Source: Herbiconiux daphne (lineage in GTDB: Bacteria; Actinomycetota; Actinomycetes; Actinomycetales; Microbacteriaceae). Taken from it: DNA of 64,000 bases. Where the stretch lies: NCBI RefSeq assembly GCF_024979295.1, contig NZ_JANLCJ010000006.1, positions 124,001-188,000 of the forward strand, in the 5' to 3' direction. The position numbers and the translations under genes were made by a program. Within the stretch, counting starts at the first letter, position 1; each line of letters opens with the position of its first letter. The notes below the pieces were generated by a model. It worked only from the letters and a program-made list of their open reading frames with translations, was not told the origin of the DNA and searched no databases. Below, in pieces: positions 7,481 to 17,248 of this stretch.

Positions 7481-8800
7481 TCAATCCAGGTTCGGGGGCG
7501 GTGCGGAGAAGTTGCGGTCGCGCACGGTCTCGAGCGGTCCCGTGGCCGAGAAGGTCTCGAGCAGATCGATCTCGCCGTTGATCACATTCTGCAGACGACG
7601 GATGCCGACCCGGATCGCTTCCGGCGTCGGGTAGCAGAACGACAGACGAATGTTGTTGCGACCCCCGCCGTCGGCGTAGAACGCGGTGCCGGGAGTGTAG
7701 GCGACCAGTTCCTTCACGGCACGGGGGAGCATCTGCTTCGAGTCGAGGTAGGGCGGAAGGGTCAGCCAGACGTAGAAACCGCCGTCGGGGTCGGTCCACT
7801 TCAGATTGGGCAGGTATTCGGTTAAAGCCCCGATCATGGCATCTTTTCGCTCCCTGTAGACCCCGCGGAAACGGTCCACTTGAGCGCGCCAGTCGATGGT
7901 GTCGAGGTATTCCGAGATCACGAGCTGGCTGAACGAGCTCGGCGAGAGCACGGCGGCCTCGTTGGCGAGGATGAGCTTCTCGCGGATGGCGTGCGGCGCG
8001 AGCGCCCAGCCCACCCGGAAGCCGGGCGCGAGCGTCTTCGAGAACGTGCCGAGATAGATGACTCCGTCTTGCTCGACCGAGCGCAGTGCCGGGGGCGGGG
8101 GAGCATCGAAGTGCAGCAGGCCGTAGGGGTTGTCTTCGAGAACGAGGATGCCGTTCTCCTTCGCGATCGCGAGGATCTCGAGTCGTCGCTCCCAGCTCAG
8201 GGTCACGCCGGCGGGGTTCTGGAACGACGGGATCGTGTAGAGGAACTTGATCTTCTTGCCGGCCGCCTTGAGGCGCGCAATGTTCTCGCGCAGCGACTCG
8301 GGGATCATGCCGTGCTCGTCCATCGCCACGTGGTGGGTCTCGGCCTGGAACGACCGGAAGATGACGATCGCCGTGACGTAGCTCGGCCCCTCGGCGAGCA
8401 CCACGTCACCGGGGTCGATGAAGAGCTTCGTCACCAGCTCGAGGGCGTGCTGCGACCCGGTGGTCACCACGACGTCGTCGGCGCTCGCGCGGATGCCCTC
8501 CATGGCCATGACGTCGAGGATCTGCTCGCGCAGCGCCGGAACACCCTGCCCCGAGCCGTACTGCAGCGCGACCGATCCCTGCTCACGCATGACTCTGTTC
8601 ATCGAGTCGATCACGAGCTCTTGCGGCAGCGCAGACACGGCGGGCATGCCTCCGGCCAACGAGACCACCTCGGGTCGGGAGGCCACGGCGAAGAGGGCAC
8701 GCACTTCGGATGCCGCGAGGCCGGCGGTGCGCTCGGCGTAGTTGTAGTACCACGGGTCGAGGTTGTTACCCGCGGAAAGTGGGGGGTTCTGACTGCTCAC
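7481..8800 (-). CDS. PLP-dependent aminotransferase, class I/II (2-aminoadipate/MocR-like fold)
   Basis: The 439-residue protein is a fold-type I aminotransferase. It shows SLAGGMPAVSALP near residue 40, YGSGQGVPALREQI, the cofactor region LEDNPYG, and the Schiff-base lysine in GTFSKTLAPGFRVGW. It most resembles the 2-aminoadipate/aromatic aminotransferase group commonly found beside parAB in Microbacteriaceae; its true substrate cannot be told. I chose GTG at 8800, where family similarity begins. Further upstream reading enters the trxA region in another frame. It is likely co-transcribed with ddl. Confidence 0.85.
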   Translation of the reverse strand: MSSQNPPLSAGNNLDPWYYNYAERTAGLAASEVRALFAVASRPEVVSLAGGMPAVSALPQELVIDSMNRVMREQGSVALQYGSGQGVPALREQILDVMAMEGIRASADDVVVTTGSQHALELVTKLFIDPGDVVLAEGPSYVTAIVIFRSFQAETHHVAMDEHGMIPESLRENIARLKAAGKKIKFLYTIPSFQNPAGVTLSWERRLEILAIAKENGILVLEDNPYGLLHFDAPPPPALRSVEQDGVIYLGTFSKTLAPGFRVGWALAPHAIREKLILANEAAVLSPSSFSQLVISEYLDTIDWRAQVDRFRGVYRERKDAMIGALTEYLPNLKWTDPDGGFYVWLTLPPYLDSKQMLPRAVKELVAYTPGTAFYADGGGRNNIRLSFCYPTPEAIRVGIRRLQNVINGEIDLLETFSATGPLETVRDRNFSAPPPNLD

Positions 8801-8845
8801 TGACGTACATCCCGACGTTGACCGAAATTCAATCGTATGACATGC

Positions 8846-8880
8846 AAAAGTGGCCCGACGCACGGATGCGGCGGGCCACT
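8846..8880 (-). terminator. Rho-independent terminator of trxB-trxA
   Basis: On the minus strand AGTGGCCCG pairs perfectly with CGGGCCACT across a 14-nt loop and is followed by TTTT. It lies 46 nt after the trxA stop. Confidence 0.8.
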
Positions 8881-8925
8881 CGAGAGGAACTGGCCGTGAG
8901 GCCGGCTCAGGGGAGTTGCTGCGTC

Positions 8926-9249
8926 TTAGATGAACGCGGCCAGGTCGGCCTCGAGGGCCGCCTTCGGCTTGGCGCCGATGATCGTCTTCACGACCTCGCC
9001 GCCCTTGTAGACCTTGAGTGCCGGGATCGAGGTGATCTGGTACTTCATGGCGGTCTGCGGGTTGTCGTCGACGTTGAGCTTGACGATCTCGATCTTGTCG
9101 CTGTGCTCGGCGGCGATCTGGTCGAGGATCGGGGCGACGGCGCGACACGGGCCGCACCATTCGGCCCAGAAGTCGACCAGGATCGTCTTGTCGGACTTCA
9201 GGACGTCGGCATCGAAGCTGGCGTCGGAAACAGCCTTGGCGTTGGACAT
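8926..9249 (-). CDS. trxA: Thioredoxin
   Basis: The 107-residue protein is a standard thioredoxin: VDFWAEWCGPCRAVAPIL carries the redox pair Cys32/Cys35, and the cis-proline motif SIPALKVYKGG follows. It reduces protein disulfides and is recharged by TrxB, encoded 60 bp upstream on the same strand. Two ATGs are adjacent (9252 and 9249). The second gives better spacing from AAGGA. A terminator follows the gene. Confidence 0.96.
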   Translation of the reverse strand: MSNAKAVSDASFDADVLKSDKTILVDFWAEWCGPCRAVAPILDQIAAEHSDKIEIVKLNVDDNPQTAMKYQITSIPALKVYKGGEVVKTIIGAKPKAALEADLAAFI

Positions 9250-9309
9250 CATTCCTTCTTTCGTGTGGTCAGTCTGGGGCCGCACCGGGCATCCCGATGC
9301 GGGGTCGTT

Positions 9310-10278
9310 CTACTTGGCGGGCACCAAGTCGTCTGCGTGCAGCTCCGCCTCGGCCTGGTCGAGCGCGGCGAGGAACTCTTCGGCGTCGAGGGCGGCGACC
9401 GTGCCCGACGCCGCGGCGGTGACCGCCTGGCGGTAGTGCGGGTCGATCACGTCGCCGGCGGCGAACACGCCGGAGAGGTTGGTCTTCGACGAGCGGCCCT
9501 GAACGGCGATCGTGCCGTCGGCGGTGAGGTCGAGCTGGCCGTGCACGAGGTGCACGCGGGGGTCGTTGCCGATGGCGACGAACAGTCCCTGCACCGGAAG
9601 CTCGCTCAGTTCGCCGGTGACGGTGTCGCGCAGGTTGAGCGCCTCGACGGCATTCTCGCCCGAGATGCCGACGACCTCGGAGTTCCAGACGAACTCGATC
9701 TTGTCGTTGCCGAAGGCACGCTCCTGCATGATCTTCGAGGCGCGCAGCGAGTCTTTGCGGTGCACGACGTAGACCTTCTCGGCGAAGCGGGTGAGGAAGG
9801 TGGCCTCCTCCATGGCGGAGTCGCCACCGCCGACGACCGCGATCGTTTTGGTCTTGAAGAAGAAGCCGTCGCAGGTGGCACACCACGAGACGCCGCGGCC
9901 CGACAGGCGCTCTTCGTCGTGCAGACCGAGCTTGCGGTAGGCGGAGCCGGTGGCGAAGATCACCGAGCGGGCTTCGAAGGTGCCGCTGTAGCCGGTCTCG
10001 ACGGTCTTGACGTCGCCTTCCAGGTGAACGCTCGTCACGTCGTCGAGGATGACCTCGGTGCCGAACTTCTCGGCCTGCTCCTGCAGCTTCATCATGAGCT
10101 CGGGGCCCTGGATGCCCTCGGGGAAGCCGGGGAAGTTCTCGACCTCGGTCGTGTTCATCAGCTCACCGCCGGCTTCGACGCTCGAGGCGAGCAGCAAGGG
10201 CTTGAGACCGGCACGTGCCGCATAGATCGCCGCCGTGAAACCCGCGGGCCCTGACCCGATGATGATGATCTCGCGCAT
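9310..10278 (-). CDS. trxB: Thioredoxin-disulfide reductase
   Basis: TrxB passes electrons from NADPH via FAD to thioredoxin. In the 322-residue product are the FAD motif GSGPAGFTAAIYAAR, the redox-active CATC (Cys133/Cys136), the NADPH motif VVGGGDSAMEEA, and the C-terminal FAD motif GVFAAGDVIDPHYRQ. The ATG at 10278 is preceded by AGGAG. A sigma-R-type promoter lies about 60-90 bp upstream. Transcription continues into trxA. Confidence 0.96.
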   Translation of the reverse strand: MREIIIIGSGPAGFTAAIYAARAGLKPLLLASSVEAGGELMNTTEVENFPGFPEGIQGPELMMKLQEQAEKFGTEVILDDVTSVHLEGDVKTVETGYSGTFEARSVIFATGSAYRKLGLHDEERLSGRGVSWCATCDGFFFKTKTIAVVGGGDSAMEEATFLTRFAEKVYVVHRKDSLRASKIMQERAFGNDKIEFVWNSEVVGISGENAVEALNLRDTVTGELSELPVQGLFVAIGNDPRVHLVHGQLDLTADGTIAVQGRSSKTNLSGVFAAGDVIDPHYRQAVTAAASGTVAALDAEEFLAALDQAEAELHADDLVPAK

Positions 10279-10339
10279 GTCGTTCCGCTCCTGAGGATGA
10301 ATGATGGGCACACTTCTGGTGCGCTCACTTGTCCGTTAC

Positions 10340-10365
10340 AACACATCCTAACCGCGGTCTATTCC
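10340..10365 (-). promoter_or_regulatory. Sigma-R/SigH-type promoter of trxB-trxA
   Basis: Read on the minus strand this is GGAAT, exactly 18 nt, then GTT. That matches the consensus of the thiol-stress ECF sigma factor SigR (Streptomyces) and SigH (mycobacteria), whose known targets include trxBA. It lies six bases downstream of the murJ stop. Confidence 0.7.
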
Positions 10366-10371
10366 GCGGGA

Positions 10372-11988
10372 TCAGTGCTTCAAGCGGGCTCGCAGGGGCC
10401 CCAGCGCATCCGAGAGTTCGGGGGAGCGCAGCAGGAACAGCGCACCGAGATAGACCCCGAGCATCACGGCCCCGATGGCGGCCATCGACAGGATGGCGGG
10501 CAGGTAGCGCGACACCGCGAAGCCGCCCTCGGTGGTGCCGCCGAGCGCGAGCAGCAGCAGGTAGCCCGCGATCGAGGCCGGGATGGCGGCCGCGAAGTAC
10601 CGCCCGAAGCTGCGCAGCACGGCCGCTCCACCCGTGCCGCCCAGGCGGCGCCTGATGATGACGGCGGCGACGAGAGTCTGGATGCCGGTGGCGAACGACA
10701 GGGCGAGCGCGAGGCCCACGGCGATCCACTCGTCGGGCAGGAACGCGCAGCCGAGGGCCAGAACGGTGAAGATCGACGCCTGCAGCACCTGCAGGAAGAA
10801 CGGCGTGCGGGTGTCGCTGAGCGAGTAGAACACCCGCTGCAGCACGAAGAGCACGGTGAATGGGATGAGCCCGATCAGAAACGCGATCAGCACGTCGCCC
10901 ATCGACGAGGTGCCGAAGAAGCTGCGGTTGAACAGGCTCGTGAACGGGTAGGCCACCACCATGAGCAGGAACATCGCGAGCACCATGAACAACGAGGTGG
11001 TGCGGATGGCGGCCGACACGTCGGCGCGCAGCTGCGGCGTCTCACCGCGGTTGGCGTGACCGCTCATCTTGGTGAAGTAGGCGGTGACGATCGACACCGT
11101 CACGAGCGAGTGCGGCAGCATGAAGATGAGCCAGGCGTTCTGGATTGCCGCCACCGACGAGTCGTTGCCCGAGGCGAGCACGGCCACGTTGGTCTCGACC
11201 AGCCCGGCGGCCTGGGTGACGAGCAGCATGCCGAAGGTCCAGCCCGCGAGCTTGCCGGCCGAGCCGAGGCCCACCCCGCGCCAGGCGAAGTCGGGGCGGT
11301 AGCGGATGCCCACCCGGCGCCACGAGAGGAACAGCACGAGGGCCTGCGCCACGACCGCCAGCGTGGTGAACCCCGCGAGCACCGCGATCTTGTCGGGCGT
11401 CCAGTCGGCAACCTGGCGCTCGCCGTCGGGGTCGGCACCGAAGAGCACCATGAACACGACGAGCCCGATGATCGAGATCGCGTTGTTGAGCGCGGGCGCC
11501 CAGGTGAACGGACCGAACACGTTCTTGGCGTTGAGCACCTCGCCGAGCACCGTGTAGAGGCCGTAGAAGAAGATCTGCGGCAGGCACCAGTAGGCGAACG
11601 CGATGGCCAGCGCCCGCTGCTCGCCGTTCATGGCCGCGGCCGAGATGGTGACGAGCACGGGGGCGAGCAGCGTCGCGGCGAGCGTCGTGCCGCCGAGGAT
11701 CACCATCGTGATGGTGAGGAGCTTGTTGATGTAGCCCTTGCCGCCGTCGGAGTGCAGCATGGCGCGCACGATCTGCGGCACGAGCACGGCGCTCAGGGTG
11801 CCCCCGGCGATGATGGCGTAGATGTTGTTGGGCAGCTGGTTCGCCACCGCGAAGGCGTCGGCGCTCGCGCTGCCGACGACACCGATCGTCTGGGCCAGGA
11901 TGATCGTGCGCACGAAGCCCATCACCCGCGACACGATGGTGCCCGAGGCGAGCAGCGCGCTCGATCGCCCGATGCTCGGGCTACTCAT
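10372..11988 (-). CDS. murJ: Lipid II flippase MurJ (MviN family)
   Basis: MurJ flips lipid II across the membrane for peptidoglycan synthesis. The 538-residue protein has about 14 hydrophobic segments and the family N-terminus SALLASGTIVSRVMGFVRTI...SADAFAVANQLPN. Unlike mycobacterial MviN it has no large kinase-like extension. The chosen ATG at 11988 overlaps the upstream gene by eight bases (start inside its stop region), implying coupling. DUF6049 plus MurJ is a recurrent actinobacterial pair. Confidence 0.92.
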   Translation of the reverse strand: MSSPSIGRSSALLASGTIVSRVMGFVRTIILAQTIGVVGSASADAFAVANQLPNNIYAIIAGGTLSAVLVPQIVRAMLHSDGGKGYINKLLTITMVILGGTTLAATLLAPVLVTISAAAMNGEQRALAIAFAYWCLPQIFFYGLYTVLGEVLNAKNVFGPFTWAPALNNAISIIGLVVFMVLFGADPDGERQVADWTPDKIAVLAGFTTLAVVAQALVLFLSWRRVGIRYRPDFAWRGVGLGSAGKLAGWTFGMLLVTQAAGLVETNVAVLASGNDSSVAAIQNAWLIFMLPHSLVTVSIVTAYFTKMSGHANRGETPQLRADVSAAIRTTSLFMVLAMFLLMVVAYPFTSLFNRSFFGTSSMGDVLIAFLIGLIPFTVLFVLQRVFYSLSDTRTPFFLQVLQASIFTVLALGCAFLPDEWIAVGLALALSFATGIQTLVAAVIIRRRLGGTGGAAVLRSFGRYFAAAIPASIAGYLLLLALGGTTEGGFAVSRYLPAILSMAAIGAVMLGVYLGALFLLRSPELSDALGPLRARLKH

Positions 11989-14404
11989 GCGGTTCCCGCA
12001 CGGCGACAGCCGGCGGTGCCGGTTCGGGGGAGATCGGCGCGTTGGGGTCGGGCTCGGCATCGGCGGCATCCGGATCTCCGTCGCGATGCCGCTTGCGACG
12101 GCGAAGGATGTTGCGCACGATGCCGAACCCGAAGAGCGCGACCACCAGCACAGCCACGATCACCGTGCCCCAGGTCTCCCAGTCGGCGCTGACGTTGACG
12201 ACCACCGGTGACGGGGTCGACAGCAGAACGCCCGTGGGGCTCAGCAGCTGGAAACTCAGTGTCACCGGCCCGTTCGCCACGCCCGCCTCGACGGGGATCT
12301 GGGCGCCCTTGCGCGAGCTGGCCTCGATCGTGACCTCGACGTCGCTCTTCTCGACCACGAGCCGGCCGTTCGAGGGGGTGACGTGCAGCACGACGGTGAC
12401 GGGATAGGGCAGCTCGTTGCTGATGGTGACCGGCAGGTTGGCCTGGTTGGCGAGCAGGTTGATGCTCGAGCCGTCGATCACCTGCACCGACGCGAGCGTG
12501 GTGGCGGTCGCGTCGAGGTTGGCCTGCACGGCGACGTTCCAGCCGCCTTCGTTGGGGGTCCAGCTGTTCGACAGCAGGGCGAGCAGGTCGGCGCGGCTCT
12601 CGCCGGTGAGCACGAGCGGGTCGGTGAGCACCGACGAGAAGGCGTCGATGCGCTGCGAACCACCCAGCAGGTTGGCGATCTGGGCCACGCGTTCGGCGGA
12701 TTCCGGGGCGTCGAGCACGCTGACCACCTGGGTGGGGGTCGTGGCGAGCAGGGAGTCGAGCGGGGCGGGGGTGGCCCAGGCCAGGGACTGCATCACGCTG
12801 AGCGCCTGATCGATCGAGCCGAGGTTCATGGCGTTGCGGTCGAGAACGGCGAGCACCTGGCGGGGGTCGGTGCCTGCGTCTGTGCCGGCTGCGTCCGTGC
12901 CAGCTGAGTCGGTGCCGGATGCTTCGGTGCCGGCTCGGGCGGCGATCGCCAGCGAACCCGACAGCTCGGCGAGGGCCTCACCCCGGCGGGTGTCGCTCGA
13001 CGCGGCCAGGGCGTTCTGGAACGCCAGCGACACGCTGTGGTCGGCGACGAGCACGTTCTGATCGCCCGCCGTGACGCTCGCGTCGACCGGGTCGCCGGCG
13101 CCCGAGGCGGCCACGAGCTGCGCGGAGTCGACGATGCTGGTGGTGAGGCCCGACTGCGCGAAGAACGGCAGGTCGTCGGCCACGACGGAGCCGCTGCGCG
13201 GCCAGGCGATCGAGGTGCTCGTGTAGTCCCAGTCGGTCAGCTGCTCGAGGGTCGGCACCGCCACGGGGGCGGGGGTCGGGGTGGGCTCGGCGCCCGGTGA
13301 CGCCGTGACGGTCGGCGTGGGGGTCGCGGTGGCGGTGGGCTCGATGAGCTCGTCGACGTCGGTGAAGTTCGCCGGGTCGAGGGCGTAGGCGAAGGATGTC
13401 GGGGCGAGCACGGCGGGGGCGCCGGCCTGGTGCTCGCCGGCGATGTCGGAGTCGGCGAAGGTGAGCGGGATGACGGGATTCGAGGCCGCGTCGAGGCGCT
13501 CCAGCCAGGCCACGGCCGAGGCGGGCGCGGTGGAGCCGAGTGCCCGGATCGACACGATGATGCGGGGATCGACCGCGAGGGTGACCGGGCGGTCGACCAC
13601 GGCATCCAGTTCTCGCGTGAGGCTGCCGGCCTCGTTGGTGGCCGCCTCGAGCGCGGCAGCCGGAATGAGGCCGGTGCTGCTCGGCAGGCTCGTGATCGGT
13701 GCGATGACCGTCACGCCGGCGACGGGAGGCGCGGGGGTGGTGCCGTCGTCGTAGACAATGGTCGAGCGGGCAGCGCCCACGACGGCGCCGTCGACGGAGA
13801 GGGTCGCGCCGACGCCGTAGACGCCCCAGGCGTCGAGCTGCAGGTCGGCGGCGGGAACGGTCAGCTGCTGAGTGTGGGAGCCGCCGGGCGGCAGGGGGGT
13901 GGTCGCCACGGTCACCAGGGTGGACGCGTCGGTGGAGGCGGTGGTGCCGGTCGCGGGGCTGGTCGTGGTGCCGGTGGCCGTGCCGTTCTCGGCCGTGACG
14001 GTCGTCTCGGCCGATTCGCCGTCGAGCCAGGTGCTGTAGGCGCCGGTGCCGTCGAGCTCCGACCGGTCGATCACGATGTCGACCGAGCCGCCGTCGATGG
14101 TCTCGAGACCGGGGTTCGTCATCTCGAACGTGAGCGTCAGGTCGGCCCCGGGGCCGACCACGCCGTTGCCGGCCGGCGCAAGGGCCAGCGAGACGGCGGA
14201 GACCGCGGCATCCGTCGCCGACGTCGGGGCATCGGCACCGGAATCAGTGGGGGCGGGCGAGCTGGTCGCCGACGGCGCGGGGGTCGTGTCGGCGAGCGAC
14301 GAACCCCAGGCCGCGAGCGGGGTCGCGAGCACAGCACCGGCGAGCAGCGCGCTGACTGCGATCGCGGGCGCCACTCGGAACAATCGTCGCGCTGATGAGT
14401 TCAT
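11981..14404 (-). CDS. DUF6049-type secreted, membrane-anchored protein
   Basis: This is an 807-residue protein with an N-terminal signal peptide (arginine-rich start, then APAIAVSALLAGAVLATPLAA). A Thr/Ser/Pro-rich stretch follows, then a large extracytoplasmic region with beta-rich segments, and one C-terminal transmembrane helix (WGTVIVAVLVVALFGFGIV) followed by RRRKRHRDGD. The family is conserved beside murJ in actinobacteria, so a cell-envelope role is likely but unproven. Internal low-complexity runs (EPTATATPTPTVTASPG; AGTDAAGTDAG) are species-variable. The ATG at 14404 fits the signal peptide better than the ATG at 14446. Confidence 0.8.
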   Translation of the reverse strand: MNSSARRLFRVAPAIAVSALLAGAVLATPLAAWGSSLADTTPAPSATSSPAPTDSGADAPTSATDAAVSAVSLALAPAGNGVVGPGADLTLTFEMTNPGLETIDGGSVDIVIDRSELDGTGAYSTWLDGESAETTVTAENGTATGTTTSPATGTTASTDASTLVTVATTPLPPGGSHTQQLTVPAADLQLDAWGVYGVGATLSVDGAVVGAARSTIVYDDGTTPAPPVAGVTVIAPITSLPSSTGLIPAAALEAATNEAGSLTRELDAVVDRPVTLAVDPRIIVSIRALGSTAPASAVAWLERLDAASNPVIPLTFADSDIAGEHQAGAPAVLAPTSFAYALDPANFTDVDELIEPTATATPTPTVTASPGAEPTPTPAPVAVPTLEQLTDWDYTSTSIAWPRSGSVVADDLPFFAQSGLTTSIVDSAQLVAASGAGDPVDASVTAGDQNVLVADHSVSLAFQNALAASSDTRRGEALAELSGSLAIAARAGTEASGTDSAGTDAAGTDAGTDPRQVLAVLDRNAMNLGSIDQALSVMQSLAWATPAPLDSLLATTPTQVVSVLDAPESAERVAQIANLLGGSQRIDAFSSVLTDPLVLTGESRADLLALLSNSWTPNEGGWNVAVQANLDATATTLASVQVIDGSSINLLANQANLPVTISNELPYPVTVVLHVTPSNGRLVVEKSDVEVTIEASSRKGAQIPVEAGVANGPVTLSFQLLSPTGVLLSTPSPVVVNVSADWETWGTVIVAVLVVALFGFGIVRNILRRRKRHRDGDPDAADAEPDPNAPISPEPAPPAVAVREPHE

Positions 14405-14509
14405 AGGTGGTCGTGGGCACGCACGTCGGCGGCCGCATCCATACACGCGATTCTAGAAGAACAGGCCTGGGAGAACCGCCAACCGCCGTGGCCCGGCGCG
14501 AGCCCCGGC

Positions 14510-14515
14510 TAAAAT
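14510..14515 (+). promoter_or_regulatory. -10 element of cca (leaderless start)
   Basis: TAAAAT ends six bases before the GTG start codon and there is no ribosome-binding site, so the transcript probably begins at or next to the start codon. Confidence 0.5.
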
Positions 14516-14521
14516 GGATCG

Positions 14522-15955
14522 GTGCAGCCGGTTCAGCAGTCCCTCGAATTCCTCGAGAAGCTCGCGGCGAGTGGTCCTGTGGCGACACTCGCGGCGGCGT
14601 TCGCCGAAGCCGGCCACGAGCTCTCGCTGGTGGGCGGGCCGGTGCGCGACGCGTTCCTCGGCCGCGCGATCACCGACCTCGATTTCACGACGGATGCCAC
14701 GCCCGATCAGATTCTGGCCATCGTGACGCCGATCTCGCAGGCGCAGTGGGACGTCGGGCGCGCTTTCGGCACGATCGCGGCGCGCATCGACGGCGAGAGC
14801 GTCGAAATCACGACATATCGTTCGGATGAGTACGACCACAAGAGCCGCAAGCCCGAGGTGTCGTTCGGCGACACCCTCGAGGGCGATCTGCGGCGCCGCG
14901 ACTTCACCGTGAACGCGATGGCCCTGCGCGTGCCCGAGCTCGTGCTCGTCGACCCGTCGCACGGCATGGACGACCTCGTGGCGGGCGTGCTGCGCACCCC
15001 GGGAACGCCCGAGGTGTCATTCGGCGACGACCCGCTGCGCATGCTGCGCGCCATCCGGTTCAGCGCTCAGCTCGGTTTCACGGTGTCGGTCGACGCGGCG
15101 GTCGCCATCTCGGAGATGCGCGACTCCATCGGCATCGTGTCGGTCGAGCGGGTGAACGACGAGCTCTCGAAACTGCTAAAGACGGATGCGCCGCGCCGGG
15201 GCATCGAGCTGCTGGTCGACAGCGGGCTGGCCGAGCTGATCATTCCCGAGATCCCCGCGCTACGGCTCGAGGCTGACGAGCACCATCACCACAAAGACGT
15301 CTACCAACACAGTCTGACCGTGCTCGATCAGGCCATCGATCTCGAGAAGTCGCGGCATCCGGGGTCGCCGCCCGACCTCGTGCTGCGGCTGGCGGCCCTG
15401 CTGCACGACATCGGAAAGCCCGCCACCAAGCGCAACGAGCCCGGCGGCCAGGTCAGCTTCCATCATCACGACGTGGTGGGCTCGAAGCTCGCCAAGAAGC
15501 GGTTGAAGGCGCTGCGGTTCGACAACGACACCATCGCCGCGGTCGGCCGGCTGATCGAACTGCATCTGCGGTTCTTCGGCTACTCCGACGGCGCGTGGAC
15601 CGACTCGGCCGTGCGCCGCTACGTGCGGGATGCCGGCGACCAGCTCGAGCGCCTGCACATCCTCACCCGGGCCGACGTGACCACCCGCAACCGGCGCAAG
15701 GCCGACCAGCTGGCCTTCGCCTACGACGACCTCGAAGACCGCATCACGACGCTCGCGGCGCAGGAGGAGATGGCGGCCGTTCGGCCCGACCTCAACGGCG
15801 AGCAGATCATGGCGATCCTCGGCATCCCGCCGTCGCGCGTGGTCGGCGAGGCCTATGCCTACCTGCTGGAGGTGCGGCTCGACGAGGGGCCGCTCTCGGA
15901 GCAGCAGGCCACCGAGCGGCTGCTCGCGTGGTGGGCGGCGCGCTCGGAGGGGTAG
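14522..15955 (+). CDS. cca: CCA tRNA nucleotidyltransferase with HD domain
   Basis: The enzyme builds or repairs the CCA end of tRNAs. The 477-residue protein opens with the nucleotidyltransferase signature LVGGPVRDAFLGR and the metal-binding pair in DLDF (Asp53, Asp55). The RNA-binding helices follow (RRRDFTVNAMAL), then an HD domain (LLHDIGKPATK, HHHDVVGSKLAKKRLK). Class II architecture with an HD domain is typical. The GTG start lacks a ribosome-binding site, consistent with leaderless translation. Divergent from the DUF6049-murJ pair. Confidence 0.94.
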   Translation: MQPVQQSLEFLEKLAASGPVATLAAAFAEAGHELSLVGGPVRDAFLGRAITDLDFTTDATPDQILAIVTPISQAQWDVGRAFGTIAARIDGESVEITTYRSDEYDHKSRKPEVSFGDTLEGDLRRRDFTVNAMALRVPELVLVDPSHGMDDLVAGVLRTPGTPEVSFGDDPLRMLRAIRFSAQLGFTVSVDAAVAISEMRDSIGIVSVERVNDELSKLLKTDAPRRGIELLVDSGLAELIIPEIPALRLEADEHHHHKDVYQHSLTVLDQAIDLEKSRHPGSPPDLVLRLAALLHDIGKPATKRNEPGGQVSFHHHDVVGSKLAKKRLKALRFDNDTIAAVGRLIELHLRFFGYSDGAWTDSAVRRYVRDAGDQLERLHILTRADVTTRNRRKADQLAFAYDDLEDRITTLAAQEEMAAVRPDLNGEQIMAILGIPPSRVVGEAYAYLLEVRLDEGPLSEQQATERLLAWWAARSEG

Positions 15956-15972
15956 CGGCGGGTTCTTCTCTC

Positions 15973-16047
15973 CTCGGGAGGCCATCGGGTGGCCGGCAGC
16001 CTTCGGGAGGCCGTTGTGGCCTCCGGAAGGTGGATCGGCCTCCCGAG
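15973..16047. terminator. Bidirectional terminator region between cca and ino1
   Basis: Two nested inverted repeats fill this convergent gap. The outer arms are CTCGGGAGGCC (15973-15983) and GGCCTCCCGAG (16037-16047). The inner hairpin at 16001-16029 has a 12-bp stem with one mismatch around GTTGT. There is no clear T-run. Confidence 0.55.
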
Positions 16048-16076
16048 CGAGCGGGCGAGGCCGCGGGAGCGGGGCG

Positions 16077-17153
16077 TCAGGCGGGGGTGTTCGCCGCGAT
16101 GAAGTGCTCGAGGGCGGCGCGCGCGACGTCGTCGGGCAGCTGAACGGCGGGCGACTTCATGAAGTAGGCGCTCGCCGACTCGATCGGGCCGCCGATGCCG
16201 GCGTCGAGCGCCACCTTCGCCGCGCGCACGGCGTCGATGATGACGCCGGCCGAGTTCGGCGAGTCCCACACCTCGAGCTTGTACTCCAAGCTCATCGGGG
16301 CGCCGCCGAACCCGTGACCCTCGAGGCGCACGAAGGCGAACTTGCGGTCGTCGAGCCACGGCACGTGGTCGCTCGGGCCGATGTGCACGTCGTCGGCGGG
16401 CAGGTCGATGTCGATGTTGCTCGTCACGGCCTGGGTCTTCGAGATCTTCTTCGAGTTGAGTCGGCGGCGTTCCAGCATGTTCTTGAAGTCCATGTTGCCA
16501 CCCACGTTGAGTTGGTAGGTGTGGTCGATCTTGATGCCGCGGCTCTCGAGCAACCGGGCGAGCACGCGGTGGGTGATGGTGGCGCCGACCTGGCTCTTGA
16601 TGTCGTCGCCGACGATCGGCAGCCCCGCCGCCACGAACTTCGCCGCCCACTCCGGGTCGGAGGCGATGAACACCGGGATGGCGTTCACGAACGCCACACC
16701 CGTGTCGAGCGCGGCCTGGGCGTAGAACTTCGCCGCGTCATCGGAGCCGACGGGCAGGTAGCACACGAGCACCTCGGCACCGGATGCGCGCAGGGCGGCC
16801 GCGACATCCACCGGCTCGGCGTCGGATTCGTCGATCATCTCGACGTAGTACTCGCCGAGGCCGTCGAGGGTCGGTCCGCGCTGCACGGTGACGCCCGTGG
16901 GCGCGACGTCGGCGAACTTGAGGGTGTTGTTCTCGCTCGCCCAGATGGCGTCGGCCAGATCGACGCCGACCTTCGCGGCGTCGACGTCGAACGCCGCCAC
17001 GAACTCGATGTCGCCCACGTGGTAGGCGCCGAAGCGCGTGTGCATGAGCCCCGGAATCGCCTCGGACTCATCGGCATCGGCGTAGTACGTCACTCCTTGG
17101 ATGAGTGAGTTCGCACAGTTGCCCACTCCCGCAATCGCGACCTTGATGCTCAT
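16077..17153 (-). CDS. ino1: Inositol-3-phosphate synthase
   Basis: The enzyme converts glucose-6-phosphate to inositol-3-phosphate using NAD. The 358-residue protein matches the actinobacterial type: [20 protein letters not shown] (Rossmann motif), the central [18 protein letters not shown], and [22 protein letters not shown]. Inositol-3-phosphate is the acceptor of MshA, encoded upstream on the same strand, and also feeds phosphatidylinositol lipids. A TAGAAT hexamer upstream (near 17214) may be its own -10. Confidence 0.95.
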   Translation of the reverse strand: MSIKVAIAGVGNCANSLIQGVTYYADADESEAIPGLMHTRFGAYHVGDIEFVAAFDVDAAKVGVDLADAIWASENNTLKFADVAPTGVTVQRGPTLDGLGEYYVEMIDESDAEPVDVAAALRASGAEVLVCYLPVGSDDAAKFYAQAALDTGVAFVNAIPVFIASDPEWAAKFVAAGLPIVGDDIKSQVGATITHRVLARLLESRGIKIDHTYQLNVGGNMDFKNMLERRRLNSKKISKTQAVTSNIDIDLPADDVHIGPSDHVPWLDDRKFAFVRLEGHGFGGAPMSLEYKLEVWDSPNSAGVIIDAVRAAKVALDAGIGGPIESASAYFMKSPAVQLPDDVARAALEHFIAANTPA

Positions 17154-17248
17154 TCGCTGCAGCCCTCTTGTTTTGTTGTCGTCGGGTTATTCGTTGTCAA
17201 AACTCAACGATTCTATCCGCAGCAGCGGAGAGCCTCGGCATCGGTGCC

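Noticed and set aside
15973..16047. Possible third copy of the palindromic element
   Set aside because: The arms (CTCGGGAGGCC) are unrelated to GCCGAGTTGCGCCAAA; it is an ordinary terminator-like region.
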